Shown here: one piece after another, positions 20,490 to 30,574 of the stretch
Position numbering within the stretch: position 1 is the first letter of the stretch
Layout of the letters: each line of letters starts with the position of its first letter
Assembly (NCBI GenBank): GCA_028583685.1
Contig: JAMXIF010000220.1
Coordinates: 39,234,426-39,298,425, forward strand
Length of the DNA: 64,000 bases
Origin: Petaurus breviceps papuanus
Lineage: Eukaryota > Chordata > Mammalia > Diprotodontia > Petauridae
Direction of reading: 5' to 3'
The notes under the pieces: model-generated
Database searches by the model: none
Told to the model about the DNA's origin: nothing
What the model saw: the letters and a program-made list of their open reading frames with translations, nothing else
Program-made: the position numbers and the translations under genes

Positions 20490-22365
20490 AAATACTTCTG
20501 TGTAAGATACTGTGCAAACTCTCTGGGTATAAAAATAGAAACAAAACAATCCCTACCCTCAAGAAGTTTATGTTTTACTTGGGTAATACAACACATGTAA
20601 AGATAAGCAAGTACAAAGTACAAGATGAACCTCGAAGGGAACAAAGATTTCCCAGAGATGAAGTGAGGAAGGCAGCATGCCAGAATGGGAGACGTTCTTT
20701 GTAAAGGCACAATAGAAGAAGTGGAATTACATACAGTATATGAAAAATAACATGAAATCATTCTGGAAAGAGAGATTGGAGCCAGATTATGAAGGATATT
20801 CAGTGATAAACAATGGAGTGTATGTTTTGTCCTGAGGAATTAGTGAACCACTGAAGCTACTTGAGCACGTAACTGAAACTTCAAAGTCATGCCTTAGGAA
20901 TGTCAATTTGGTAATCATTGCAGTAGACCAACCCTACAAGCCCAGAGCCAAATACTAGATTATGCAGAGCTGACCAAACTTTCCCCAAAGGCCTCATCTT
21001 GGCCTCCACTTGCCTATTCCCTTCTTTCTAACCTGGTCTTAAACCAAGAACTCTTCAGAAGCTTGACTATGGAACAAAAAATGAAAACTCTCAACTATGA
21101 GACTTCTGTAAATATGGAAAACAAATGGTCCTTACAATCTTTCCTACCACTGATCCCTAAGAACCACTGTGCCTTTCTATCTGCCCTGCAATTGAAATCT
21201 CCTATATATGTTGTTCCCCTTATTAAGAATGTGAGGTCTTTAAAAGGATAAACTGTCTGGTGTTTCTTTTTTATGCCCAAAACATACCATAGGGCTTGGC
21301 ATATATGTAGGGCTAGTAAATGTTTTTCATTTCTATTCTATGTGTAGAATGGATTAGGGAAAAAATGAGAGATTGAAATAATTGAAACCAGTTAGAGGGA
21401 TACTATAATTGACCAGGTGAGAGTTGATAAGGTCCCAATCTAGGGTGATGGTCATTTCACATCAGTGAAGGGGATAGATGTAAGAGATATTATGGTGACA
21501 GAATCAACAAGACTTGGCTACTAAATCAATATGGAAAGTGAAAGAGAATGAACAATTAAGGATTACTTTAAAATTGGAAATATGGTTGACTAGAAATATT
21601 ATCATTCCTTTGACATAAAAAGGAAATTCAGAGTGTGGGTGAGTATAAGGGGAAGATAATGAATACTATTTTAAACATTCCACATCTTAGATACCTATTG
21701 GGCATCATAAAGACATTTAGCGGACAGATGGCTATAAAGGAGCTCAGGAGAGAGATAAACATATTGAAAACTGATAGTAACTTTATAAAAAAGACTGTAA
21801 GATTCATATGGCATGCCTGTTCTTAGATGAAACCATGCTGTCTCTTAGAGATCATTGTCATCCATGTATTCACAGACTACTTAATAAAGTACATTTCCCA
21901 TTAATTCAACCAGTAAGTATTTATTAGATGACTATTGTGTGTCAGACTCTGTCCTAAGGCCTGAGGATAAAAAGGCAAAATAAAGACAGTCTTTCCTCTC
22001 CAGAAGCTTACATTCTGATAAAGGGGACTATCTGCATGCACATAGATTTATATAGATGTACAAGAAACATTCAAAGTAGCCACAAGATAACATAGAATGG
22101 GAAAGTTCTAGCACTTGTTAGAATCCCAGGAAAGGGCTCCTGCAGAAGGAAGGTTTATGTGGAGTCTTGATGGAAAACACAAATTCTAAAAGGTGAATGT
22201 CAAAATGGAAAGTAAAAAAGGCATGGGGGACAGCTGTTGCAAAGGTACAGAGAAAGGAGATAAAACGTGTTTTCAGAGGTCAGAGAATAGGCCAGCAGGG
22301 CAAAGTATATAGTTAGAGAGATTAATGGGCAAAAAAAAAGACGTAGGAAGGAGTCGGGTATTGTA
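20490..22365 (-). mobile_element. L2/L3 LINE remains, antisense, interrupted
   Basis: 20490-20925 and 21360-21780 read as antisense L2-type ORF2 sequence (CCCTACCCTCAAGAAGTTTA, AGATTATGAAGGATATTCAG, TGGCTATAAAGGAGCTCAGG). 20926-21355 is an interruption ending in an L3/MIR3-like terminus (AAGAATGTGAGGTC). 21885-22365 restarts from the 3' end of another copy (AAGTATTTATTAGATGACT, CCAGAAGCTTACATTCTG, GGCATGGGGGACAGC). Highly decayed. Confidence 0.7.
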
Positions 22366-22397
22366 ATATAAGATCAACAACAGCAGTATCTAGCATT

Positions 22398-22625
22398 TAT
22401 GTAGCTCCTTAAGGTTTGAAAAATACTTTACAAATATTAACTCATTTTATCCCTACAACAACTCTGAGAGGTAGGCATTAATATTGTTATACTTCACAGA
22501 TGGGGAAACTGAGGCAGACAGTGATTAAGTGACTAGCCTAGGATCATACAGCCTATGTCTGAGGTTGGAATTGGATGTGTCTTCCTGACTCTTAAGATCG
22601 GAACTCAAACCACTATATCACCCGA
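22398..22625 (-). mobile_element. MIR/THER-type CORE-SINE
   Basis: CATTTATGTAGCTCCTTAAGG, CTTTACAAATATTAACTC, CAACTCTGAGAGGTAGGC, GGGGAAACTGAGGCAG, GATCATACAGCC and AACCACTATATCACC: a full antisense copy from tail to head, moderately diverged. Confidence 0.8.
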
Positions 22626-23214
22626 TGAAGAGTTTTAACTGCCAGAGAAAGTTACACAGTTAAGATTAATGTGAATTTGAATAATGTAAAATTTGATATA
22701 GAGTGAATTACAAAATAATTCCAGATCACATTTAATGTAAACCAAAATTCAATTAATGTTATTAGTGTGAACTGGTCAAGCGTTTTAACACACTGCTGTA
22801 TTATTGGTCTAAATTTGCCAATTGCTGTGTGTGGATTTCATTTAATGCTGGATAGCATATTACAAACAATTGTGTTAATTTATTTTAAAGAATACAGCAA
22901 AATAAACAAAGGTAGAATACTTCACATGGAAAATTGGCAGCACAAAAGAATTTGTTACATTAAAACAAAAATGTGGTATAATTGAGAGGCATAAATGTGG
23001 TCATAGTATTTTTAAACTAAGGAAAAATCCAGGAGTACTTAACTCTACAGTACAGAATATAATAAAACAAGCAGATAGAATGAAAAAAATGCAAATTGCA
23101 CCATTTTATGTTGTTTGCAAACAACCACAAAGAATAAAAGTGCTTTAATGATAAAAATGGAGTATCCTTTACCTGTATGAAGATTGCATTCAACAACGTG
23201 TTCTCTTAGGAATA
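22626..23214. other. Repeat-poor AT-rich stretch
   Basis: No family recognised. Contains a 72-codon frame at 22767-22985 without recognisable similarity. Many AATTAAT/TAATG words; could be noncoding regulatory DNA, but unsupported. Confidence 0.35.
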
Positions 23215-24790
23215 AGTCAGATAATAAGCATTTATTAAGTGCCTACTTTCTGCCAGGTACTATTATAATTTCTGGGTATTCAAAAGGAGACAAAAGACAA
23301 TTCTAACTTTACAATGTAATGCAGTTACAACAAGCAAACAAATACATACAAACAAGATATGTGTGTTGTTTTTCTTTAATGTTTGACTCTTCATGACTAC
23401 ATTTGGGTTTTTCTTGGCAAAGATACTGGGATGGTTTGCCATTTCCTTCTCCAGCTCATTTTATAGATAATGTACTGAAGAAAACAAGGTTAAGTGACTT
23501 GTCCAGGGTCACACAGCTAAAAAGCATGATAAATACAAATTAAATAGGACATAATAGAGGATAAGTACTAAAATTAAGAGATATAAGAAAGGCTTTCATT
23601 AGAAGGTATGATTTTAATTGTTACTTGAAGGATTCTAGGGGAGCTAAGAGGTAGAGATGAAAAGAAAAAGTATTCTTGGGATGGGAGATAGCTGAAGAAA
23701 ATTTCCAGAGCCAAGAGGTAGAATGCCCTGTGCAAAAAACAGCAAAGAAGTCTCTGTTACTAGATCAAAATGTACATCATGGGGAATAAGAAGGCTAGAA
23801 AGGCAAAAGAGAGCTAGGTTATGAAGGGCTTTGAATGACAAGCAGAGAATTTTGCCTTTGATCCTGGAAGTGATAGGGAGCCTCTGGGATTTGTTGAGTA
23901 AGGGGATGACATGATTGGATCTGCATTTTAGGAAAATCACTTTGGTGACTAAATGGAGAATTAATTAGAGTGGAAAAAAGACTTGATGAAGGCAGACTTG
24001 CCAGAAAGCTATTGCTTTCATGCAGCTATGAGGTGATGAGGGGGTGCTCCAGAGTGATGGCTCCATGAGAGGAGAAAAAGGAATATATTCAAGAGATGTT
24101 GAAGAACTACATTTGAAAGACACGGGTAAGCTATTGGATATGGAGGGGGAGAAATAGTGAGGAGTTGATAATGGCTACTAGATTACTAAACTAAAAGACT
24201 TGGAGAATGGTATTGCCCTCTATAGTAATAGCAAAGTTTGGGAGGGGAAGAGGGACAGATAATGATTTAAGATGTCTCTTGGACATCCCATTAAAGATGT
24301 CTGAATGGCAATTGGGCACACAAGATTTGAACAAAGTAGAGAGGTTAGGACAAGATAGGTAGATTTGAGAATCATCAACATAGAAATGAAAATTAAATCC
24401 ATATGGAGGTGATGAAATCAGCAGTTGTAGTATAGAGGAAGAAGAGAAGAATATCGACTACATAGCCTTACAATCCACCTACTATTAGTAGGCATGACCT
24501 GAATGAGGAACCAATAAAGGAGACTAAGGAGTAGAATTATAGATAGAAGAAAAAACTAGGAGAAAATAGCATGCCTAACACCTAGGGAGAAGAGAGCTTC
24601 AAGAAGGAAAAGGTGGTCAACAGTGTCATTGGATGTAGAGGGGTCAAGAAGAATGAGAATTATGAAAAGAACATTTCATTTGAAAACTAATTTTGGAGAG
24701 TGCAATTTCAGTGGAACTATAAGAATGAAAGCCAGATTGTAGGAGTTTAAGTTTATGTATGGGCTTATGTTTAAGTCTAGTAAGAGTACA
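23215..24790 (-). mobile_element. L2/L3 LINE, antisense, about 1.5 kb
   Basis: The 3' end lies at the left (TAAGCATTTATTAAGTGCCT), and the order runs inward through GTTATGAAGGGCTTTGAATG, CCTTTGATCCTGGAAGTGAT, GGAAAATCACTTTGGTGAC, GAGGTGATGAGGGGG, AAGATGTCTCTTGGACATCC, TTTGAGAATCATCAACATAG, GGTCAACAGTGTCATTGG, GCCAGATTGTAGGAGTT. This is the antisense of an L2-type ORF2. Frames of 98 and 113 codons on the minus strand are decayed pieces of that ORF2. A SINE sits at 23367-23520. Confidence 0.83.
23367..23520 (-). mobile_element. Mar1-type SINE, truncated, inside the L2/L3 copy
   Basis: RTE-like tail GTTTGACTCTTCATGACTAC, then TTCTTGGCAAAGATACTGGG, GGTTTGCCATTTCCTTCTCC and GGTCACACAGCTAAAAAGC. 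It stops in the core, so the tRNA-like head is missing (5'-truncated). Confidence 0.82.
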
Positions 24791-25738
24791 GGAGTTGTAG
24801 AGAAAAGAACAATTGTGAGCCAGGGACTGAACTTGTTGAGGACAGAAGGGGAGGGACCTGGAACTCTGTAGACAACAACCAACAAGATTTTGAATAGATA
24901 GTAGATGTCTATTGTATAGACTTCGAAGAGTTTTACTGAGTGATGGGAGCAGAGAGAGAACCTAGAAGTGATGATGGGGAACAAGGAGTATTCCAACTCA
25001 CCCACCTCTACCAGCAAGCCAAGGGCAATGACTGGTAGTCCTTGGGAAATGAGGTTTGGATGGTGACCTAGAGGAATTCAGAATCACTGGGCTATGTAGG
25101 ATATGATCACATGTGAGTATAATATGTTAAAAACTGAGTCAGACGCACCACTCCTCTTTCCATAGGAGGTTGGAGGTCAGGAAGGAGACATTCACAGGAT
25201 GGAAACTGAGATGTAAGGAGCACAGTCAGATGGAAAGCCCCCATTCATTTCTCTTTTTCCCTCCAAAGGCTTAAGGTTAAGTAGGAGATGCACATTGATT
25301 TTCCTCTTTCTACTATCTCAGGTGACAGGCACAAGGAGCGATGAAAGACTTGCATTTAGAGGGAAGTTTGTCCTGTTTGAAACAGATTACTGGAAAAAAA
25401 GTAGGAAAACCAGCTGGTAAGCAAAGTAGGAGGTGAAATTACTGGACCAGATAGAATTTGGACCCACATCTGGCTGCCTTCCATCAGTGACATGTAGAAT
25501 GAAGTTCCTCCTTCATAACAGAGCAAACCATTCAGGCAAATGCTTCAAATTCATTTAGTGAAAGAAAAATGAAATAATGTGGATAATGAAGTAACTTTTA
25601 CTGCAAGAGTTGGTTGTTTCAATTACTTTTAAAAATCAAGTTTAATTGGATAGTATTAAAATGGCACTAGAGAGGTAGCCAGTGTAGATGAGGGTGAGAC
25701 AGCTAAATATCCTGATGTTCTGAAAAAAAAATCAAAGA
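24791..25738. other. Mostly unassigned; L2/L3 may extend into the left part
   Basis: The left 230 bases may still be L2/L3 (reading toward GAGTTTTACTGAGTGATGGG). The remainder, 25020-25738, is complex and unrecognised. Confidence 0.4.
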
Positions 25739-26040
25739 GGGGGCGGCCAGGTAGCACAGCGAGTAAGAGCACCGGCTCCAGTGTTGGGATGACCTGGAGA
25801 TTGAATCCCGGGCTCAGACACTTAACACCCACCCAGAAACACCTGGCCGTGTAACCTTGAGAAAGTTACTTAACCCCAATTGCTTAGGGGCGGCCAGGTG
25901 GCTCCCCGAGTAAGAGCACTGGCTCCAGTGTCGGGATGACCTGGATCAAATCCGGGCTCAGATACTTAACACCACACCCAGAAATAACTGGCCCTGTAAC
26001 TTTGAGCAAGTTACTTAACCCTGATTGCTTTAAAAAAAAA
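25739..26040 (+). mobile_element. Complete dimeric tRNA-derived SINE (units A + B)
   Basis: Left unit A (25739-25886) has GGTAGCACAGCGAGTAAGAG, CACCGGCTCCAGTGTTG and CACCCACCCAGAAACACCTGG and ends CCAATTGCTTA with no A-run. Right unit B (25887 on) has GGTGGCTCCCCGAGTAAGAG, CACTGGCTCCAGTGTCGGG and ACCACACCCAGAAATAACTGG and ends in an A-run. The flanks ATCAAAGAGG and ATCAAAGAAGG form the target duplication. Each unit carries its own tRNA-like pol III box A/box B head, so the layout resembles primate Alu: two different monomers fused head to tail and moved as one. Confidence 0.92.
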
Positions 26041-26362
26041 AATCAAAGAAGGTATAATGTTGATGAAACAGGAACGTTTGAAAAAAATGCCTTCAGGAAT
26101 TTAAGTTTCTGAGAAAGAAAACAATTCAACTTGTATTTAAAGGTGTCTAAGATTTGCGTAACACTTATTGGGAAGAATTTTTAAATTCTAAAAAAATAAA
26201 TTTTAAAAAATTTTAATTTTAAAATTTAAAATTTTTATTTTTTTAATTTTAAAGAAAAAATTTTAATTAAAACCAGTGTTTCTTTATCTGTCTCACCTTA
26301 GAGAGTCTAAAACCTTCAATAGCTGAGAGTTTTTTGGTGGCCAATTAAGAAAGTATAGGTGA
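26041..26362. other. AT-rich tract with self-complementary words, plus unassigned sequence
   Basis: 26175-26275 is almost pure A/T, dominated by AAATTTT/AAAATTT palindromic words that could fold into hairpins. The rest may be the decayed upstream part of the transposase fossil that follows. Confidence 0.5.
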
Positions 26363-26620
26363 CTAAAGCCATTAGTTGAAGACTGGTTTTCAAACTATTT
26401 TAGCTCAACTGCTAAAAAATATTGCAAGGACAGCAGTATTCTTTTTAAAGCATTACTGTTTTTGGATAATGCCTCAGGTCATCCAACTATACGTGGTTCA
26501 TTGTGTGAGAATATGAGCATGCAAATTCACCTAGCTGTGGATTACATGATTGACAGGTATCTCTCTATTATAAAGAGTTTAAGAAAGACAGACAGTTCAA
26601 TCTATGCTGCTAAAATATTT
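26363..26620 (+). pseudogene. Tigger/pogo-type transposase fragment (DDE domain)
   Basis: A stop-free frame of 86 codons without an initiating Met near its start. It reads VEDWFSNYF, then TAKKYCKD, then SILFKALLFLDNASGHPT. The last matches the strand carrying the second catalytic Asp of pogo/Tigger transposases and the TIGD/jerky genes (consensus F-K-x-L-L-L-x-D-N-A-P-G-H-P). The downstream half (ENMSMQIHLAVDYM, RYLSIIKSLRKTD) fits only loosely, as if part of the PPNTTS-QPMDQG block is lost. The frame ends at TAG 26621-26623. No terminal repeats recognised. Probably an old transposon fossil; a domesticated TIGD-like exon is less likely. Confidence 0.68.
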
Positions 26621-26699
26621 TAGATGACAATGACATTTTCGTCATATTGCCAATGCTGGCCTGTCTTTGGGTACAACATTCAGTAGTTGTTGTTTTTCT

Positions 26700-27685
26700 T
26701 TAATTTTGCTTTCAACACCATTATTCTGTAGTTAACTTGAATCAGTAATATATTTTTCTTACGTAATGTTATATTAACAGAAAGGAACCTCATTAAAAAA
26801 AAAAACATTGATTATTTACATTGGAGTGGAATCAGTTGCCGTATTTGGCATAGAATTATAATGTCTAATAGTAGAAATTTGAATAAGGTGATCAGTTCCT
26901 GGAAATCATTTTTCACTCTAATTGGTACCTAATTCTATTTGATCTAGGGGTAACAGGTAGCAAATAAGGGTTATTGAGAATAGGGGAAGCCTCAATTCAT
27001 TGGCCAATGGCTTGCAGGTGCTACTCTTTTCCATTAAAAACAAATAAAACAATATTGTTACAAAGCAAATGGAATAACTTTTGCCCTTCCTTAGTTTTTA
27101 GTTATTTCTTCATAATCTTTCAAGGTCACAATAGAATAGAACTTCCCCTCCCTCCACCCCTCTCACCTCCCCCCACCCAAAGAGTAATCTAGGATGGTTG
27201 TATGAATTTCATTAAACTGATTAAGGGAAACCAAATGATCTGTTACCATCTCTCTACTCATCTAAGGTTTCACCTTCCTGTTCTGTTTCAGTTCCAAAAT
27301 CATTTTCCTTAGAAGAAAAAAAAAAGAAATAGATAGTTGTGGTGTCTTCTTTTTATTGTCCTTTATGAGTATTCCATCAACCCTGAGGAACAACTATATC
27401 ATTTCTTCGATTTACAAATGTGCAAATCCCCAAATATGGTTTTAAAAATATTGATGTACTTTCTGTTATCCTTGGTATTAACTAACAGAATAAGGTCACT
27501 CTGATCTTTATCCTATCTGACACTATTATTCTAGGTCTACATCACTAATTTTTTTTTAATTAACCATCTTTCACTTGCCAGTGTTTCCGTCTTATATGTG
27601 TCTTCTTAAAAAGAAAAACTCACCTGATTAGTGAGTCTACTCCTTGTCCACATCAGTGTCTTAAGACTGACTTCTCTCTTTATTT
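26700..27685. other. Unassigned sequence
   Basis: No recognised family. A C/T-rich patch near 27145-27180 (CCCCTCCCTCCACCCC) produces a proline-rich chance frame at 26974-27192. Confidence 0.45.
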
Positions 27686-27832
27686 TAGGGGGGGAGGTGA
27701 TGTAATTGGGGTTGTGACTTGCCCAATGTCACACAGCTAGTAAGTGTCAAGTGCCTGAGGCCTGATTTGAACTCAGGTCCTCCTGACTCCAGGGCCCATA
27801 CTCTTTTCATTGTGCCATCTAGCTGCCTCTCC
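27686..27832 (-). mobile_element. tRNA-derived SINE (Mar1-related short form)
   Basis: Antisense: AATTGGGGTTGTGACTTGCC, TCACACAGCTAGTAAGTG, TGATTTGAACTCAGGTCCTC, CATTGTGCCATCTAGCTGCC. It has the head and core but no RTE-like tail. Confidence 0.85.
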
Positions 27833-29613
27833 TTTCTTTCTGATAAGAAACTTCTGAGTTCATGTTTATGGAATTTCATTCTTGAGAGCTTTCTCTGAGT
27901 CTTTGACTGTCAGTCCATGGGATCCCATGGGATTCTCCCTATTTTTAACTGAACCTTTTGAAACCTCCTCTTTTTAAATCTAGGGTGTGTCAGAGTATCT
28001 ATGGATTTTATCTCTTTTGTCAAAAATTCTGAGATAGAGAGATTACTTCCTCCCAAGGTTCCTGTTCTTTTTACTTTGCCAACCAGTATTTCCCCCGCTA
28101 AAAATTGTCAGAATAAGGTCCAGGCTAACAATTCTCTTCATTACTATGGATATAAGGGACATTCATGGATGATGACAACTTCTGAAGAATAAAATTACCA
28201 TTAAGACAAGTGAAGCATTTATTATATCCCCTATTTTCTATAGTGAGCTTCTTTAGGCAGCTGAAGTTCCTCATAGAATCTGGATCACACCTCTTTGGTC
28301 AGGCTTCAGATCTGCTTCCCAAAATACACATCTACTTCTCCCTTTTATATATGCGGTATATGCCACATTCCTTTGACAATACTGTTTTTCTTTCTCTATT
28401 CGTTTATTTAACCTTACCAAAAGAATTTTTCCCTGCAATTCCTGCTCAGGTTCCTGGTTTTCCTGTAGTTCCACGGGACTACATATTTTAAAATTGTATT
28501 ATACGGTTCCATATTTCTCCCTTTGGTTAACATGTCCCCCCTCCCCTCTCCTTGAATGATGTATTCCCTTCTCAAGCTATATTCCAACCATTGATCCCAT
28601 TCTTCCAATCTAATTGATTCATAAGAGAAAAAAATGTTAGAATGTGTTAGGATATTTATTTCACTTTATTTTTACCCATGCTTATTGCATTTCTACATAG
28701 ACATCTGAGATCATAGGTTTTATTGCTAGCTCTCTTCTTAGATAATATCTATTGTGAATCACTGGTCCTCTCTGCTGATATACTTCTTTTTAAGTTATAA
28801 CTGTTATTTTCTGTGATATCTGCCTTGGCAGAAATATAGGGACAATTTTATGCCTCCTTGTCTATTTTCACTTTGGGATGCAATCCATCCCTTTCCAAAA
28901 TTCTTTAATTCCTAAATCTTTATCCATGGTCCGTAAATCCAAGTCCCATCCTCAGAGCTCTTTGCTCACTCATTTTAGCTTTGTCGCATACTCTGACCTT
29001 TAATACTGCAACTATTCTGAAAATATAACCTCTGTGCTCAAAATTTTCCGTTGTTTTTGTTATTGATTTCCCAGGAGGTAGATAGCGATGATAGAGAGAT
29101 CTACCAGAGTTAAATGATAAAGATAGAAAAAGAGAGAGATAGAGAGATCTAAATTTGTATCTATATACCTATATACGTATACCCAGGATTGACTCTGGTA
29201 TGCATGAGGGTGGATCAAATATTTTTATGGGCCCTTGTTTATATAAATATGAATATAATATAAAATGCAAATCTGATTAAAATGTATCACAAAATTCATG
29301 GCTCCATTTGATATATACTGATTTATCAAATAAGGTTTAGAATAATGGCTAGAGAAGATGTACATATTAGTTTATTTATTGTCAATCAGTGCAAGTGAAG
29401 ATTCTTACTATTGTTCAGGTGGGTTGATGCATTTTCAAGATGCTCAAAGAGAGCGTAAATCAATCTCATCAGAGAGGTAGGTGCTCTGATCAGATGATGC
29501 TTTGTCTCTAATCTGCCTCAATTGGTGAGTAAGGCTCTCATATGCAGTGCTGAGATTCCAGGGTTACTGTCAGTGGATGGGAAAGTCTGCAGGGGTGAGC
29601 CTATTGACACCCT
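27833..29613. other. Large unassigned block, possibly an unrecognised old repeat
   Basis: No family named with confidence. Pyrimidine-rich on the plus strand and unlike the neighbouring unique stretches. Overlapping frames of 93, 67 and 64 codons on both strands argue against a real gene. May be an old LINE or LTR internal part. Confidence 0.3.
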
Positions 29614-29650
29614 GGAGGAGGAGGAGGAGGAGGAGGAGGAGGAGGAGGAG
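29614..29650. repeat. (GGA)12 trinucleotide repeat
   Basis: Twelve GGA units. Frame 29522-29737 reads it as poly-Glu and the opposite strand as poly-Ser. Flanking codons show no recognised protein. Confidence 0.95.
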
Positions 29651-30136
29651 CCAAGTGGAGATAGGGAATTCCTCTCCCCACAACAGGGGTCAGAAAATGT
29701 GGTAGAAGTCAATGTGGGAACTGAAAGAAACTATTGAGGCCATCCCACTAAAGTCAAAGCCAAAAGCCCCAGGGAAGCCAGCATATCTAGGGACTTACTC
29801 TTTCAGCTGTCTTAAATATAGGAGCACTGGATTCAAGGCTAAGATGAAGCATGTCACAATAATAAAATCAAGGGTTGGTGATAACATCGTTGTCTGAGGT
29901 GGGTCATGTTTCCTAGAGACCATATCAGTCATTGAGACTGAAAAAACTGTTGCTTTTATACAAAGCTGGTAGAAGTAAGGCCTAAATAGAACATCTGGGC
30001 AGGGGCTATGATTGACTAGGTCTAAATGTGGTACTGCTAATGTCTCTGCATATACCTACATCTACCTATTTAGAATCTGCATGAGGTGAATATTAATTCA
30101 GATCCACAAATATTTTGTAATGTACAAATGTAAATT
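29651..30136. other. Unassigned sequence
   Basis: Nothing recognised between the GGA repeat and the dimeric SINE; no splice-flanked or conserved frame visible. Confidence 0.45.
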
Positions 30137-30153
30137 TGTTCCTTGTAAATCTT

Positions 30154-30450
30154 TTTTTAAAGCAATTGGAGTTAAGTAACTTGCTCAAGGTTACACAGCC
30201 AGTTATTTCTGGGTGTGGTGCTGAGTATCTGAGCCCGGGATTCGATCCAGGTCATCCCAACACTGGAGCTGGTACTCTTACTCACTGAGCCACCTGGCCA
30301 CCCCTAAGCAATTGGGGTTAAGTAACTTGCTCAAGATTACATGGCCAGGTATTTCTGGGTGGGTACTAAGTGTCTGAGCCCGGGTTTCAATCTCTGTGTC
30401 ATCCCGACACTGGAGCCGGCGCTCTTACTCGCTGCGCTACCTGGCCGCCC
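30154..30450 (-). mobile_element. Complete dimeric tRNA-derived SINE (units A + B), antisense
   Basis: On the minus strand unit A (30450-30305) is followed by unit B (30304-30154) and an A-run. The diagnostic differences are those of the copy at 25739 (unit A: CTACCTGGCCGCCC, read on the plus strand; unit B: CCACCTGGCC and TATTTCTGGGTGTGG). The perfect 17-bp TSD TGTTCCTTGTAAATCTT at 30137-30153 and 30451-30467 proves insertion as one 297-bp unit. Confidence 0.95.
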
Positions 30451-30475
30451 TGTTCCTTGTAAATCTTAATAAAGT

Positions 30476-30476
<1 letters not shown>

Positions 30477-30546
<70 letters not shown>
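30477..30546. repeat. (CT)n microsatellite
   Basis: About 35 CT units, almost uninterrupted, just outside the TSD of the dimeric SINE. Long and pure, so likely length-variable in the population. Confidence 0.97.
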
Positions 30547-30557
<11 letters not shown>

Positions 30558-30574
30558 CTTGTCAGATTTTTTGT

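Noticed and set aside
23644-25017. 98- and 113-codon minus-strand frames
   Set aside because: They fall within antisense L2/L3 ORF2 remains; leftovers of the LINE, not host genes.
25739-26040. Reading the SINE heads as real tRNA genes
   Set aside because: Box-A- and box-B-like words are present, but no cloverleaf with paired acceptor stem can be drawn, and TSDs with A-tails show retroposition.
28210-28491. 93-codon frame with hydrophobic stretches
   Set aside because: Frames of similar length on the opposite strand cover the same bases, and no domain or splice context is visible.
29522-29737. 71-codon frame with poly-Glu (MVSKALICSAEIPG...)
   Set aside because: The only striking feature is the translated GGA repeat; the opposite strand is equally open (poly-Ser), and flanking residues match nothing I recognise.
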